From DASXYG01 sp036502625 (GTDB lineage: Bacteria > Actinomycetota > Actinomycetes > Streptosporangiales > Streptosporangiaceae): DNA of 64,000 nt. This document shows positions 7,864-15,319 of the stretch, in pieces (positions within the stretch are counted from its first letter, which is position 1; every line of letters begins with the position of its first letter). A program made the translations under genes and the position numbers. The DNA lies in contig DASXYG010000069.1 of the NCBI GenBank assembly GCA_036502625.1, forward strand, positions 1-64,000. Reading direction: 5' to 3'. Below the pieces are notes generated by a model. The model was not told the origin of the DNA, ran no database searches, and saw only the letters and a list, made by a program, of their open reading frames with translations.

Positions 7864-9890
7864 TGGGCCTCCTCGATGATCAGGTTGGAGACCGCGTCGA
7901 TGCGCGCGGTCTGCCGGGGAAGGACGACGGTCGTGGCGTCCATCTGCCCGACGATCGCCGGGCCCGCGCAGCTCCAGCCGGGCGGAAGCGCCTCGCGGCG
8001 GTAGACCTCGGCCGGTGTCCAGGCGCCGTCGATGAAGACGTCGCGTACGGTCGGGGACGGGTCGCCTTCGGGCACCCGCTCCGAACTCCATGAGCGCTCG
8101 GACGGCGCGATGGCGGTGAGCCGTACGGCGGCGACCCGCACCGGCTCGCCGGGCAGGGCGTAGCCGTAACGCTCCTCGTAGAGCCGGTGGAAGCCGTCGA
8201 CCGCCCGGCGCAACGACTCCGCGTCCGGCTCGCCGTCCAGCGGCACGGCGAGGGCGTGGCTCTGGTTGGCGTAGTGCAGCTCAACATGCCGCTCGGTGCG
8301 CACCGCGTCGGTGACGGACTCGACGCGGGCCCACTCGGTGCAGCGATTGTCGAGACGCTGGAAGGCGGCGACGACGTCCGCGAGCCCGGCCTCGGTGGCC
8401 TCCGCAGCGCAGGTGGCGCCGAAGTCGCCGCGTACGTCGGCGCTGAGCGCGCCGTACGCGCACAGGATGCCGGGGGTCGGCGGCACGAGAACGCGGCGGA
8501 TGCCGAGCTCGCGGGCGAGCGCCGCGGCGTGCAGTGGCCCGGCGCCTCCGTACGGGACGAGCGTGAAGTCGCGCGGGTCGGTGCCGCGGGCGACCGACAC
8601 GGCGCGCACAGCACCGACCAGGTCGGCCTGCAAGACCCGCAGGACGCCGTCGGCGGCCGCGACCGCGTCGAGCCCGAGCCGCTCGCCGACGTGCGCCGCC
8701 ACCTGCCTGGCCGCCGCGTCGGTGTCGACGCGCAGGGTGCCGGCCAAGGGCGCGTCCGGGTGCAGGTAACCGAGCACGCAGTCCGCGTCGGTGACGGTGG
8801 GGCGTGCGCCGCCCCGGCCGTAGGCGACCGGGCCGGGAACGGCACCGGCGCTGTGCGGGCCGACCTTGAGCAGCCCGCCGTCGTCGACCCAGGCGATCGA
8901 CCCGCCACCGGATCCGACGGAGACGACGTCGACCATCGCGCCCATGATCGGGCGGCCGTCCATCTCACGCTCGTGCACGATCGGGACGCGCCCGTCGCGT
9001 ACGAGACAGACATCCGTGCTGGTGCCGCCCATGTCGAAGGTGATGATGTCGCCCACGCCGGCCTCCGCGGCCACCTTCACGGCACCGAGCACCCCGGCGC
9101 TCGGCCCGGAGAACAGGGTGGAGACCGGCAGCGCGCCGGTCGTGGCGGTGGACGCCAGACCGCCGTTGGACTGGACGACGCGCACCGGCGGTGCGATGCC
9201 GGCCGCGGCGACGCCGTCGGAGAGCCGGCCGAGGTAACGGCGCATCACCGGGACGAGGGAGGCGTTGACCGCCGTCGTGCTGAACCGCTCGTACTCGCGG
9301 TACTCGGGGTGCACCTCGCTGGAGATCGAGACGGGCACGCCGGGCAGGGCGCGCTGCACCCGCCGCCGTACCTCTTCCTCGTGCGCGCCATCCGCGTAGG
9401 AGTGCAGCAGGCAGACCGCGACCGCGTCGACCTCGGCGTCCGCCAGCGCGGCGATCGCCGCGTCGAGGCCGGCACCGACGGGGGCGACCACGCCGCCGTC
9501 GGCATCGAGCCGGCCACCGATCTCTACGCGCAGCTCGCGGGGCACGACGGGCTCGGGCTTGGGCACCGACATGTCGTACAGGTGCGGCCGGCGCTGCCGG
9601 GCCAGCTCGAGCACATCGCGGAAACCGGTGGTGGTCAGCATGCCGGCACGGGCCGCCGTGCCCTCAAGCACGGCGTTGACCGCGACCGTCGTGCCGTGGC
9701 TGAAGCGGCTGACCGCCTCGTGCTTGACGCCGTGGTCGGCGAGCAGGCCGAGCACCCCGGAAAGGATCGCCGCGGAAGGGTCCTCCTTACTCGACGGCAG
9801 CTTACGGACGGCGACGAGGCCGCGCCGTTCATCCACCAGCGCGACATCCGTGAACGTTCCTCCGGTGTCCACGCCGACCCTCCAGGCCAT
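7860..9890 (-). CDS. hyuA: Hydantoinase A / oxoprolinase-family subunit
   Basis: 676 residues with the actin-like ATPase phosphate-binding motif VGVDTGGTFTDV at residues 4-15 and the second motif DMGGTSTDVCL near the middle, both hallmarks of HyuA. The start at 9890 (MAWRVG) is chosen because GGATGGAGAG lies just upstream and the conserved domain begins at once. It is the first gene of the four-gene operon and is divergent from an RpiR-type regulator across a 166-bp AT-rich region with palindromic sites. It works with HyuB in ATP-driven opening of a five-membered cyclic amide ring (family knowledge). Confidence 0.9.
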   Translation of the reverse strand: MAWRVGVDTGGTFTDVALVDERRGLVAVRKLPSSKEDPSAAILSGVLGLLADHGVKHEAVSRFSHGTTVAVNAVLEGTAARAGMLTTTGFRDVLELARQRRPHLYDMSVPKPEPVVPRELRVEIGGRLDADGGVVAPVGAGLDAAIAALADAEVDAVAVCLLHSYADGAHEEEVRRRVQRALPGVPVSISSEVHPEYREYERFSTTAVNASLVPVMRRYLGRLSDGVAAAGIAPPVRVVQSNGGLASTATTGALPVSTLFSGPSAGVLGAVKVAAEAGVGDIITFDMGGTSTDVCLVRDGRVPIVHEREMDGRPIMGAMVDVVSVGSGGGSIAWVDDGGLLKVGPHSAGAVPGPVAYGRGGARPTVTDADCVLGYLHPDAPLAGTLRVDTDAAARQVAAHVGERLGLDAVAAADGVLRVLQADLVGAVRAVSVARGTDPRDFTLVPYGGAGPLHAAALARELGIRRVLVPPTPGILCAYGALSADVRGDFGATCAAEATEAGLADVVAAFQRLDNRCTEWARVESVTDAVRTERHVELHYANQSHALAVPLDGEPDAESLRRAVDGFHRLYEERYGYALPGEPVRVAAVRLTAIAPSERSWSSERVPEGDPSPTVRDVFIDGAWTPAEVYRREALPPGWSCAGPAIVGQMDATTVVLPRQTARIDAVSNLIIEEAQ

Positions 9891-9947
9891 TCGCTCTCCA
9901 TCCCTCTGGGCGTCGAATGCAGGGAGACTAGCCAGCGAACAGGCCAC

Positions 9948-9984
9948 ATTGCAAACAATCTCGCTTGAATTATTGTTCTGCAAT
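9948..9984. promoter_or_regulatory. Probable RpiR operator between hyuA and rpiR
   Basis: ATTGCAAACAAT (9948-9959) and ATTGTTCTGCAAT (9972-9984) form an inverted repeat with one unpaired base. Two more TTGCA half-sites follow to about 10004. The region is far AT-richer than the genes on either side and sits between divergent hyuA and the regulator, so it is the obvious place for autoregulation and operon control. Confidence 0.55.
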
Positions 9985-10056
9985 ATCGCTTGCATGAATT
10001 GCAGACGTGCGGCATCGTCATCGAGACGATGGCCGGGACCGTACGAGGAGGAGCCG

Positions 10057-10914
10057 ATGGCCGAACCTGACGAGCTGCGCGCGCGGCTCGCGACGCTGGC
10101 GCCCAACGTGGGAAAGGCGCAACGCCAGGCCGCGCGGGTGATGCTCGACGACCTCGAGTCCGTCGCCTACCTCCCGGCCGCCGACCTCGCCGAACGCGCA
10201 GGGGTGCACACCGCCACCGTCGTACGGCTCGCGCAGCGACTCGGATTCGAGGGCTACCCCCACCTCCAGCGCTCCCTGCGCTCCACGCTCTCCAAGTACC
10301 CCCACTTCCTGCAGGGCCTTGGCGGCGACACCGAGAAGGACAGCGCGGAGGCAATGGCGGCCGCGGTGCTTGCACAAGCCCGGCGCAACCTCGAACAGCT
10401 GAGCCGGATGACGTCGCCGGCGACCCTCACCGACGCCGCGGGGGTGCTCGTCCGCGCTCGCCGCGTGCTCGTCCTGGGGCTCGGCGTCGCCGGCCCCGTC
10501 GCGGCGCATCTCTGCTCGTCGCTACGGCTGCTCGGGATCGCCGCCGACCAGCCCGTGGACCCCGTCTCGACCGTCCAGCAGCTCGGCCTGCTCGGGTCCG
10601 AGGACGCGATGATCGCCGTCGACTTCCACCGCTACTACCAGGCGACCGCGGACGGCGCCGCCGCGGCCGCAGCCGCCGGTGTCACGGTGATCGCGCTGAC
10701 CGACAGCGAGGTCTCCCCGCTGGCGACGACCGCGCAATTGACGCTACTGGCGCCCTCCGAAAGCCCGGCACCACGCACCTCGCTCGCACCCGCGGTGACC
10801 GTGGTCGAGGCACTCGTCGCCCTGACCGCGCGCGCCGACCGCACCCGTGCCGAGGACTCACTACAGCGCATCGACACGTCGTACTCGGCCCTGAAGGTAT
10901 TCGTCGGCGAATGA
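10057..10914 (+). CDS. RpiR-family transcriptional regulator (MurR/RpiR, HTH + SIS)
   Basis: 285 residues. The N-terminal ~78 residues are an HTH_6 domain (LAERAGVHTATVVRLAQRLGF is the recognition unit, with YPHLQRSLR after it). Residues ~110-260 form a SIS sugar-isomerase-like domain (RRVLVLGLGVAGPVAAHLCSS). RpiR proteins sense phosphorylated or small metabolites through SIS and control adjacent catabolic genes. Start ATG at 10057 follows GAGGAGGAG at 5-11 bases. Divergent from hyuA, it most likely represses the hyuAB-aminotransferase-transporter operon in the absence of substrate. Confidence 0.85.
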   Translation: MAEPDELRARLATLAPNVGKAQRQAARVMLDDLESVAYLPAADLAERAGVHTATVVRLAQRLGFEGYPHLQRSLRSTLSKYPHFLQGLGGDTEKDSAEAMAAAVLAQARRNLEQLSRMTSPATLTDAAGVLVRARRVLVLGLGVAGPVAAHLCSSLRLLGIAADQPVDPVSTVQQLGLLGSEDAMIAVDFHRYYQATADGAAAAAAAGVTVIALTDSEVSPLATTAQLTLLAPSESPAPRTSLAPAVTVVEALVALTARADRTRAEDSLQRIDTSYSALKVFVGE

Positions 10915-11140
10915 GGCCACGGAGTGGTACAGCGCCTGGTGGAGGGTGGCGCTCTCGTGCCAGGTGTGGCGGGCGGCGAGGGTCTGGCCGTTCGGGCGGT
11001 GGGCCGGGTCGGGGTGGTGAGGGCGTCGGCGAGTGCGGTGGCCAGGGTGTGGTGCGTGGTGGCGAACCGGGCCGCGCCGGTGAAGATCTCGCGCAGGACG
11101 GGGAGGTCGCGGACGACGAGGGGAGACGCCGGCCGCTGTC
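10915..11140 (-). pseudogene. Degraded gene fragment, family unknown
   Basis: On the minus strand two different frames give protein-like text: VVRDLPVLREIFTGAARFATT, then after a frame change near 11000 LAARHTWHESATLHQAL. Neither has a start, and each meets stops. It looks like the C-terminal remnant of an element-borne gene broken by a frameshift. I cannot name the family. It converges on the RpiR gene. Bases 11141-11419 hold no convincing gene; a short + strand ORF begins at 11394 behind GAGGAGGAG but ends within about 30 codons. Confidence 0.4.
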
Positions 11141-11419
11141 GTAGCCAGCGGCGCTGGTGTCGCCCGTGCGGCGTTCACAGCGCGCGACACTACCCACGGC
11201 TCGTGCGTGAGGGCCAGCAGCTGTGCCGGGCTCACTCCGCTTGGCCGGACGAGTCGAGCAGTTGCCTGCGGCGGCCATCGCTCACCCAGCACCCTCCAAC
11301 CTAGACAGCACAGCTTCGTTGACCTGGGCATTTTCATTCCGTTGAGCTCGACCGTCTCCTCGGTACACGACACCGAAACCGAGGAGGAGAACGATGCCCA
11401 ACACCGATGTCCCGCAGGG

Positions 11420-11790
11420 AAAGCACGGCGAGCAGACCGACCGGACTGGTGGGCCCTGGCCGGCTCAGGGTCCCCGGTCTGGGTGCGGATGAGCCACATC
11501 AGTAGCTCATTTGAGCCGACAGGGCGATGGCGGGCCAGGCCGCTACGGCTGCGCCGACGGGGCCGTGCACCCAGCCGCGCGCGACGTTCGCCGCCAGGGT
11601 CGCGGTGATGCCGAGGCCAAGCAGCCAGCGGGCCAGGCTTGGCGTGGACGCTCCTTGGCGGGCGCTGTGCAGCAGGACCATCGACGAGGCGTAGATCAGC
11701 CCGTCCACGGTCAGCGGCACCAGCCGGGCGGTTGAACCCGCCTCCCCGTGAGCTCGGACCACCTCGTAGCCGATTCGTAACTGCGCGTTG
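11420..11790 (-). pseudogene. DUF2637 (Spd-type transfer) membrane gene remnant
   Basis: One minus-strand frame gives AHGEAGSTARLVPLTVDGLI, ASSMVLLHSARQG, WLLGLGITATLAANVARG and GPVGAAVAAWPAIAL, which is the diagnostic core of DUF2637 proteins. The continuation VGSNELLMWLIRTQTG is in another frame, so a frameshift near 11520 breaks the gene; the N-terminal helix region is also disrupted. DUF2637 proteins accompany replication and transfer genes of actinomycete integrative conjugative elements (spread-related membrane proteins). Bases 11791-12094 contain scrambled coding remnants without an intact frame. Confidence 0.75.
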
Positions 11791-12094
11791 CTGCCCACCG
11801 GAGCGCACCGCGCCGGGGGCGGTAGTGCGACACGGAGCCGGCGATCTCCTCCCGGCGTTCCGGCCGTTCCTTGGCCGTGGTGACCACGTACCGTGGCTCG
11901 TCCGAGCCGTACGACGCGCTCTCTGGCCACAGCCATAGGCCAGACAGCCGTCGCGGCGGACAGCCGTACCGGATGCGGGTAGACGTCTCCTCCCGGTGCG
12001 TCACGCCCCAGCGGGCGCCCGGCCCTGAGTCCGACTCGACCGCAACAATGTGCGCAGGCCCGCACGACGGACCGACAAAGGCAGCCGACCCGGA

Positions 12095-12132
12095 CTGATA
12101 GTGCGGGTTCGATTCCCGTCACCCGCTCCCCT
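12095..12132 (+). other. tRNA-Gly 3' end, attachment site copy 2
   Basis: Identical over 38 bp to 2510-2547, in the same orientation. It covers the T arm and acceptor 3' strand of tRNA-Gly but not the anticodon loop, and no 5' half precedes it. It therefore looks like an attachment scar marking the right edge of the decayed element. Reverse-strand ORFs reading VTGIEPALS over such tRNA remnants are annotation artefacts. Confidence 0.8.
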
Positions 12133-12189
12133 TGAAGGCCCAGGTCAGACGATGTTCTCCGGCTCGGCTCCGGCCGGTCGGTGTCGCTG

Positions 12190-13407
12190 TTACGGGCTTC
12201 GTTGGTTGAGGGGCTCTGAATTGTTGGGGGGCTGGCTTGTTCTCCGGGGGTTGGTGAGTTCGGCTGTGGCGCTGGTGGCTGTTAGGGCGAGGGTTAGGGC
12301 TACGCCTGCGAGGATCGCCTTCTCCGGGGTGGAGGTGGTTTGGACGGCGGCGGCCAGGGTGGCGGAGGCGGCGTAGCCTACGGCGGTTGCGGCGTACAGG
12401 AGTGAGTAGCCGGCCGCCTGGGCGCTTGGGGGGAGCGCCTCGCGCAATGACAGGTTGCGGGAGAGCTGGACGGCCGCGGCTAGGAAACCGGCCACGGTCA
12501 GGGCGGTCGCGATCCAGGGGAGGGACGGCGCGATTGCCGTCAGGGCTACGCAGGTCGCTACGGCCAGCAGCAGGACCAGGCTTTGGGTGCGGACCGAGGC
12601 GGGCCACGAACCGCGGGCGCCGTACAGGATCGCGCCGAGGATGGACGCCACGGCGAACGCGGTCAGGAGGGGGCCCGCCCAGGCTATGGCGATGGAGCGT
12701 TGCGTCAGCAGGGCCGGGAGGACGACCTCCGCGAGGGCCAGCAGGGACATCGCTGCCGCGCCGGTGAGGTAGATCGGCCAGGCGCGGGCGAGCGTACGGG
12801 CCAGTGACGCGCCGTCGCGGTCGGTGCCGTCCGCGTCCCAGCCCGCCGGCAGCGCCCACATTCCCAGCGTTGCCGCGGCCATGAGCGCGGCCGCGAGCAC
12901 GAGCGGGAGGGGGGCGGCGACGCCGAGGGCGAGCGCGCCCGTTACGGCGGGGGCCACGGCCCAGACGCCGTACGTGAGGACGGACTCCAGGCTCAGCGCC
13001 TTGACGACGAGGGTGTCCGGGAGCCGGGACGTCAGGAGTGTGCGCAGGCCGCCGGGGGCGGCGGCGGGTGCGGCGCCCGCGGCCATGGCGAGGGCGCCGA
13101 TTGCCAGCGGGTGCGCGTGCGGCAGCAGGCCGGCGCCGGCGAAGGACGCGGCGCCGGCGGCGAATCCGGACGCCAGATGCGCGCGGGCCCGTCGCGGCCT
13201 CAGCCACGGCCCGAGTACGGCGGACCCGGCGACCTCGCCGATCACGTACGCGGCGGCGAGGCCGGCGCCCAGCGCGTAGCCGCCGGGGCGTTCGCGGGCG
13301 AGGAGGACGAGCGCGAACGGCGCCATCGCGACCGGGAGCCGCGCGCAGATGACGACCAGCGCCCAGCTCAGCACGGGTCTCGTGGCGAGCTCGCGGTAGC
13401 CCGTCAC
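12190..13407 (-). CDS. MFS transporter (drug/sugar-efflux-like)
   Basis: 405 residues with about 12 hydrophobic helices and an N terminus beginning GYRELATRPVLSWALVVICAR. It lacks the MHS signature seen in the three other MFS proteins here and resembles small actinobacterial MFS permeases of unknown substrate. The GTG start at 13407 is the last copy of a triplicated 38-bp unit and overlaps the stop of a 12-codon upstream mini-ORF (GTGA). It is monocistronic, just right of the attachment scar. The C-terminal tail is polar and Pro/Asn-rich. Confidence 0.8.
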   Translation of the reverse strand: MTGYRELATRPVLSWALVVICARLPVAMAPFALVLLARERPGGYALGAGLAAAYVIGEVAGSAVLGPWLRPRRARAHLASGFAAGAASFAGAGLLPHAHPLAIGALAMAAGAAPAAAPGGLRTLLTSRLPDTLVVKALSLESVLTYGVWAVAPAVTGALALGVAAPLPLVLAAALMAAATLGMWALPAGWDADGTDRDGASLARTLARAWPIYLTGAAAMSLLALAEVVLPALLTQRSIAIAWAGPLLTAFAVASILGAILYGARGSWPASVRTQSLVLLLAVATCVALTAIAPSLPWIATALTVAGFLAAAVQLSRNLSLREALPPSAQAAGYSLLYAATAVGYAASATLAAAVQTTSTPEKAILAGVALTLALTATSATAELTNPRRTSQPPNNSEPLNQRSP

Positions 13408-13442
13408 CGCACGGGCCTCGTGGCGAGCTCGTGGTGGCTCAT
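13404..13442 (-). CDS. Putative leader peptide 2 (12 aa)
   Basis: ATG at 13442 reads MSHHELATRPVR and stops at 13404. Its TGA overlaps the GTG start of the MFS gene (GTGA), so translation could couple. The peptide is a duplicate of the MFS N terminus. Whether it is translated is unknown. Confidence 0.35.
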   Translation of the reverse strand: MSHHELATRPVR

Positions 13443-13480
13443 GACCGTACGGGGCCTGTGGCGAATTCGCGGTGGCTCAT
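13439..13480 (-). CDS. Putative leader peptide 1 (13 aa)
   Basis: ATG at 13480 reads MSHREFATGPVRS and its TGA overlaps the ATG of leader peptide 2 (ATGA). A weak GGGGG lies about 14 bases upstream. It belongs to the same triplicated start unit. The remaining sequence 13487-13577 shows no gene. Confidence 0.3.
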   Translation of the reverse strand: MSHREFATGPVRS

Positions 13481-13577
13481 GGCCGCTGACCCCCAAGGCG
13501 CCGTACGGATGTGGCGGGGCGGGTTCAAGGCTAAGGAGAACCGGGGGCGGGGTCGAGGCGGCCCGTACGGGCGGGGG

Positions 13578-14417
13578 TCAGGGGGTGGGGAAGAGGCGGG
13601 TGCGGAGGTCGGGGCGGAGGTACGCGGCGGGGGACGTGATGGACAGGCCGCCGTCTACGGGGAGGGTGACGCCGGTGATGAAACCGGCGGACGGGGAGGC
13701 CAGGAAGGCGATCGCGGCGGCTACGTCGTCCGGGGTGCCCGTACGGCCTAGGGGGTAGCCCTCGGTGACGGCGGGGAGGTCGGCGCGGCCGATCATGGCG
13801 GGGGCTACGGCGTTGACGCGGATGCCGCGGGGGCCGTACTCCAGGGCGAGCTGGCGGACGAGGCCGTCCACGCCGGCCTTGGCGGCGGCGTAGCCGGGCA
13901 GGCCCGGGGCGGCGAGGAAGCCGTTGACCGAGGTCACGGCGACGATGGCGGAGCCGGGGGGCATGACGCGCAGGGCGGCGCGCGCCGGGAAGAACGCGGT
14001 GTCCAGGGTGTTGGCGATGGCCGCGTGCCACTGGGCGTCCGTGGTGTCGGTGGCCGCGGCTACGGGTTGCGCGGCGGCGGCGAGGACGAGGACGTCGGGG
14101 GCGCCGTAGCCGGCGGTGACGCGGGCGAGGAGGTCGTCGGCGGCCCGGGGGTCGCTCGCGTCGCAGAGGTAGTACGCCGCGTACGGCGGGATGGCGGGGT
14201 GGGGGGTTGCCGTGCCGGGGTCCGGTGAGGTGGGCGCGGTGGGGTCGCCGGACGGGCGGAGGCCCGCGCCGATGACCGTGGAGCCGGAGGCGGGGGTGGG
14301 AGCCCGGGCGGGCTCGGGGCTGAGGCCGGGGCCGGAGCCGGGGGCGGGGGTGGAGAGGTGGGTGGCGGTGGCTTGGGCTATTGGGGAGTCGGCGCCGATG
14401 ATCAAGGTGGTGGTCAT
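13578..14417 (-). CDS. Short-chain dehydrogenase/reductase with Pro/Ala insert
   Basis: 279 residues. The SDR catalytic set is present: Ser163 (VTSVNG), Tyr176 and Lys180 (YAAAK), plus RVNAVAPAMI and a C-terminal VDGGLS. The nucleotide-binding turn reads IIGADSPIA instead of TGxxxGxG, and residues ~23-80 are a Pro/Ala/Gly-rich low-complexity stretch replacing the usual beta2-alpha2 segment. The start at 14417 overlaps the upstream stop (ATGA); a longer upstream reading is Pro/Arg-rich shadow. It is the last gene of the enolase-DHDPS-SDR operon and probably oxidises or reduces a sugar-acid intermediate. Confidence 0.78.
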   Translation of the reverse strand: MTTTLIIGADSPIAQATATHLSTPAPGSGPGLSPEPARAPTPASGSTVIGAGLRPSGDPTAPTSPDPGTATPHPAIPPYAAYYLCDASDPRAADDLLARVTAGYGAPDVLVLAAAAQPVAAATDTTDAQWHAAIANTLDTAFFPARAALRVMPPGSAIVAVTSVNGFLAAPGLPGYAAAKAGVDGLVRQLALEYGPRGIRVNAVAPAMIGRADLPAVTEGYPLGRTGTPDDVAAAIAFLASPSAGFITGVTLPVDGGLSITSPAAYLRPDLRTRLFPTP

Positions 14418-15319
14418 GGGGTGGGCCACTTGGGGAGGGGGAGGTCGGTGAGGGTCTCGGCCAGGGCTCTTGCGGTTATCGGGTCGAGGGGGCGGGCGGG
14501 GAGGCGGACGGTGGGGGTGGCGATGACGCCGCGGCGGTGCAGGACCTCCTTGTGGACCGCCCATGCCTGGCCGGGGCGTACGCCGAGCAGGATGAGCGGG
14601 AGGAGGCGGGCGAAACCGGCTCGGGCGGCGGCGGCGCGGCCGGCGGCGAGGTCGTCGAGGACCGCGCGGAGGGGGTCGGCGAACTCGCAGGCGGGCATGG
14701 TGCCGACCGCGCCGTTCGCGTACTCCTCCAGGACGGCTTGGGCGTTCTGGCCTCCGAGTACGGCCAGCCCCGGGGTCGTGGCCGCCACTACGGCGGCGAT
14801 CTTGAGCGGGGTGGGCGGGGCCTCGACCTTGACGGACGTGATCAAGGGGTGCGCGGACAGGGTGGTGAGGGTGGCCGCGTCGATCGGGACGCCGGTCACA
14901 CCGGGGGCGTCCTGGATCATCACGGGTGTGGCCGCGCCGTCGGCCACCTCGGTGTAGAACTCCGCCAGTTGGGCGGGGGCGGGCTTGGCCAGGAACGGAG
15001 GGAGGACCATGAGCTGGTCGGCGCCTCCCTCGGCGGCGGCGCGCGACTGTTCCAGGGCCGTCACCGTGCTGGTGGCGTTGACGCCGGCGACGATCGGCAC
15101 GGCCGGGCCCGCGACCTCCCGTACGTCGCGCAGGATCGTGGCGCGTTCGGCCGCGGTCAGCGCGAAGCCCTCGCTGGCCATGCCGAACACGGCCATTCCG
15201 TCGACGCCGCAGTCGAGCTGGAACTCCACCAGCCTCCGCAGGGACGCACGGTCGAGCTCGCCGCCCGCGGTGAACGGGGTGGCCAGGATGGGGACCAGGC
15301 CGGTCGGGGTACGGGTCAC
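14414..15319 (-). CDS. DHDPS/NAL-family aldolase or dehydratase
   Basis: 301-residue (beta/alpha)8 class I aldolase-family protein. The Schiff-base Lys is at about 164 (TSVKVEAPP), and FGMASEGFALTAAER matches the substrate-binding loop GTTGE..L...E. At the position of the proton-relay Tyr the sequence is IQDAPG, so Tyr is replaced by Gln. Family members include KDG aldolase, 5-keto-4-deoxyglucarate dehydratase and DapA; the context of dehydratase plus dehydrogenases argues for sugar-acid breakdown rather than lysine synthesis. GTG start at 15319 overlaps the enolase-family stop (GTGA). Confidence 0.82.
   Translation of the reverse strand: MTRTPTGLVPILATPFTAGGELDRASLRRLVEFQLDCGVDGMAVFGMASEGFALTAAERATILRDVREVAGPAVPIVAGVNATSTVTALEQSRAAAEGGADQLMVLPPFLAKPAPAQLAEFYTEVADGAATPVMIQDAPGVTGVPIDAATLTTLSAHPLITSVKVEAPPTPLKIAAVVAATTPGLAVLGGQNAQAVLEEYANGAVGTMPACEFADPLRAVLDDLAAGRAAAARAGFARLLPLILLGVRPGQAWAVHKEVLHRRGVIATPTVRLPARPLDPITARALAETLTDLPLPKWPTP

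Larger units (their letters stand above)
2510..12132. mobile_element. Decayed AICE-like integrated element bounded by tRNA-Gly repeats
   Basis: Two identical 38-bp copies of a tRNA-Gly 3' end delimit 9.6 kb. Just inside the left copy is a broken tyrosine integrase; just inside the right copy is a broken DUF2637 gene, a family found in actinomycete integrative conjugative elements (pSAM2 SpdB type). The interior holds an intact RpiR/HyuAB/aminotransferase/transporter operon. The conjugation module appears lost, leaving the operon as cargo or as chromosomal DNA caught between scars of separate integrations. The repeats and broken genes are seen directly; the mobile history is inferred. Confidence 0.6.
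13373..13486. repeat. Three 38-bp tandem repeats spanning the MFS gene start
   Basis: Units at 13373-13410, 13411-13448 and 13449-13486 differ at only a few positions. The first contains the start codon region of the downstream MFS gene, so the repeat arose by duplication of the gene start. Each extra unit carries its own ATG and a short in-frame ORF. Confidence 0.85.

Noticed and set aside
11499..12122. Minus-strand protein beginning MTGIEPALSV
   Set aside because: Such N termini are translations of reverse-complement tRNA remnants; the only real coding part is the DUF2637 remnant, which is frameshifted.
14414..15319. DapA of lysine synthesis
   Set aside because: The proton-relay Tyr is replaced, and the operon partners are an acid-sugar dehydratase and an SDR.
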